Shown: piece by piece, positions 63,825 through 64,000 of the stretch | Position numbering within the stretch: position 1 is the first letter of the stretch | Layout: the number at the start of each line of letters is the position of its first letter | Translations under genes and position numbers: made by a program | Notes under the pieces: model-generated | What the model was told of the DNA's origin: nothing | The model's input: the letters and a program-made list of their open reading frames with translations, nothing else | Databases searched by the model: none | NCBI RefSeq assembly: GCF_000012945.1 | Contig: NC_007509.1 | Span: 620,001 to 684,000 of the forward strand | Source: Burkholderia lata | GTDB taxonomy: Bacteria; Pseudomonadota; Gammaproteobacteria; Burkholderiales; Burkholderiaceae | Direction: 5' to 3' | DNA length: 64,000 nucleotides

Positions 63825-64000
63825 CAAAACCTTTCTTCCCCTATCCGTCGCATGGGCCGATGCCATTCCTGATCGACGCGGCGGGGGCGATGCCGCTTCG
63901 ATCAGGCGCGCCTGCAAGATATCGGCATCTGATGAATAAACTGAACGCCGCTCGGTAATGCGCAAACGATTGCCCGGCAGATATTTTTTCTGGAAAAAGT

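Overview
The window is GC-rich, densely coded bacterial DNA whose third codon positions are strongly G/C. Its gene content (Omp32/OpcP-type porin, YoaK and DUF2909 proteins, an SfnB-like oxidoreductase with a flavin monooxygenase, many AraC regulators, a second RpoD, a PiuC/TonB iron operon, MHYT-GGDEF-EAL proteins) fits a Burkholderia of the cepacia-complex type, most likely a secondary chromosome because core housekeeping genes are nearly absent. This taxonomic call is inference from protein character only; no rRNA, tRNA, CRISPR array or replication origin was seen.

Layout. 1-10 kb: the end of a YVTN propeller gene, a DUF1641 protein, an orphan OmpR-type regulator, small helical and phage-like proteins, a GNAT enzyme, an AraC regulator facing an AhpD-like protein, an HPr-like protein lacking both phosphorylation sites, YjdM, a spermidine-synthase-like protein and YoaK. 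10-17.3 kb: a minus-strand catabolic operon, AraC - ferredoxin reductase - Rieske dioxygenase alpha and beta - isochorismatase-like hydrolase - SDR - dienelactone hydrolase/SnoaL fusion, tightly coupled by ATGA overlaps. 18-21.3 kb: a 7TM sensor kinase whose catalytic half resembles CqsS/LqsS, a hotdog thioesterase-like protein and an LqsR-like response regulator. This is the best candidate here for an undescribed signalling system. 21.6-30 kb: an AraC/SDR pair and an organosulfur-type set (SfnB-like, LLM monooxygenase, porin, DUF3088, SsuA-like binding protein).

30-42.8 kb is accessory and scarred: a GT41 glycosyltransferase remnant, two TPR/heptosyltransferase-like paralogues tail to tail, a secreted 88-residue protein beside a DUF2334 deacetylase-like protein, remnants of IS256 and IS1202-like (ISNCY) transposases, an LdcA-like peptidase with an altered nucleophile site, a second RpoD probably started at TTG, an AT-rich gap and a possible avidin-like protein. 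43-47 kb holds hypothetical proteins and an MHS transporter.

47.3-55.9 kb is an iron-uptake module. One minus-strand unit encodes binding protein, permease, ATPase, TonB receptor and PiuC hydroxylase, and diverges across a Fur-box-like site from an OmpR/EnvZ-type two-component pair. 56-64 kb has a membrane protein, a long radical SAM protein with an unfamiliar C-terminal half, and two adjacent c-di-GMP proteins with both GGDEF and EAL domains intact.
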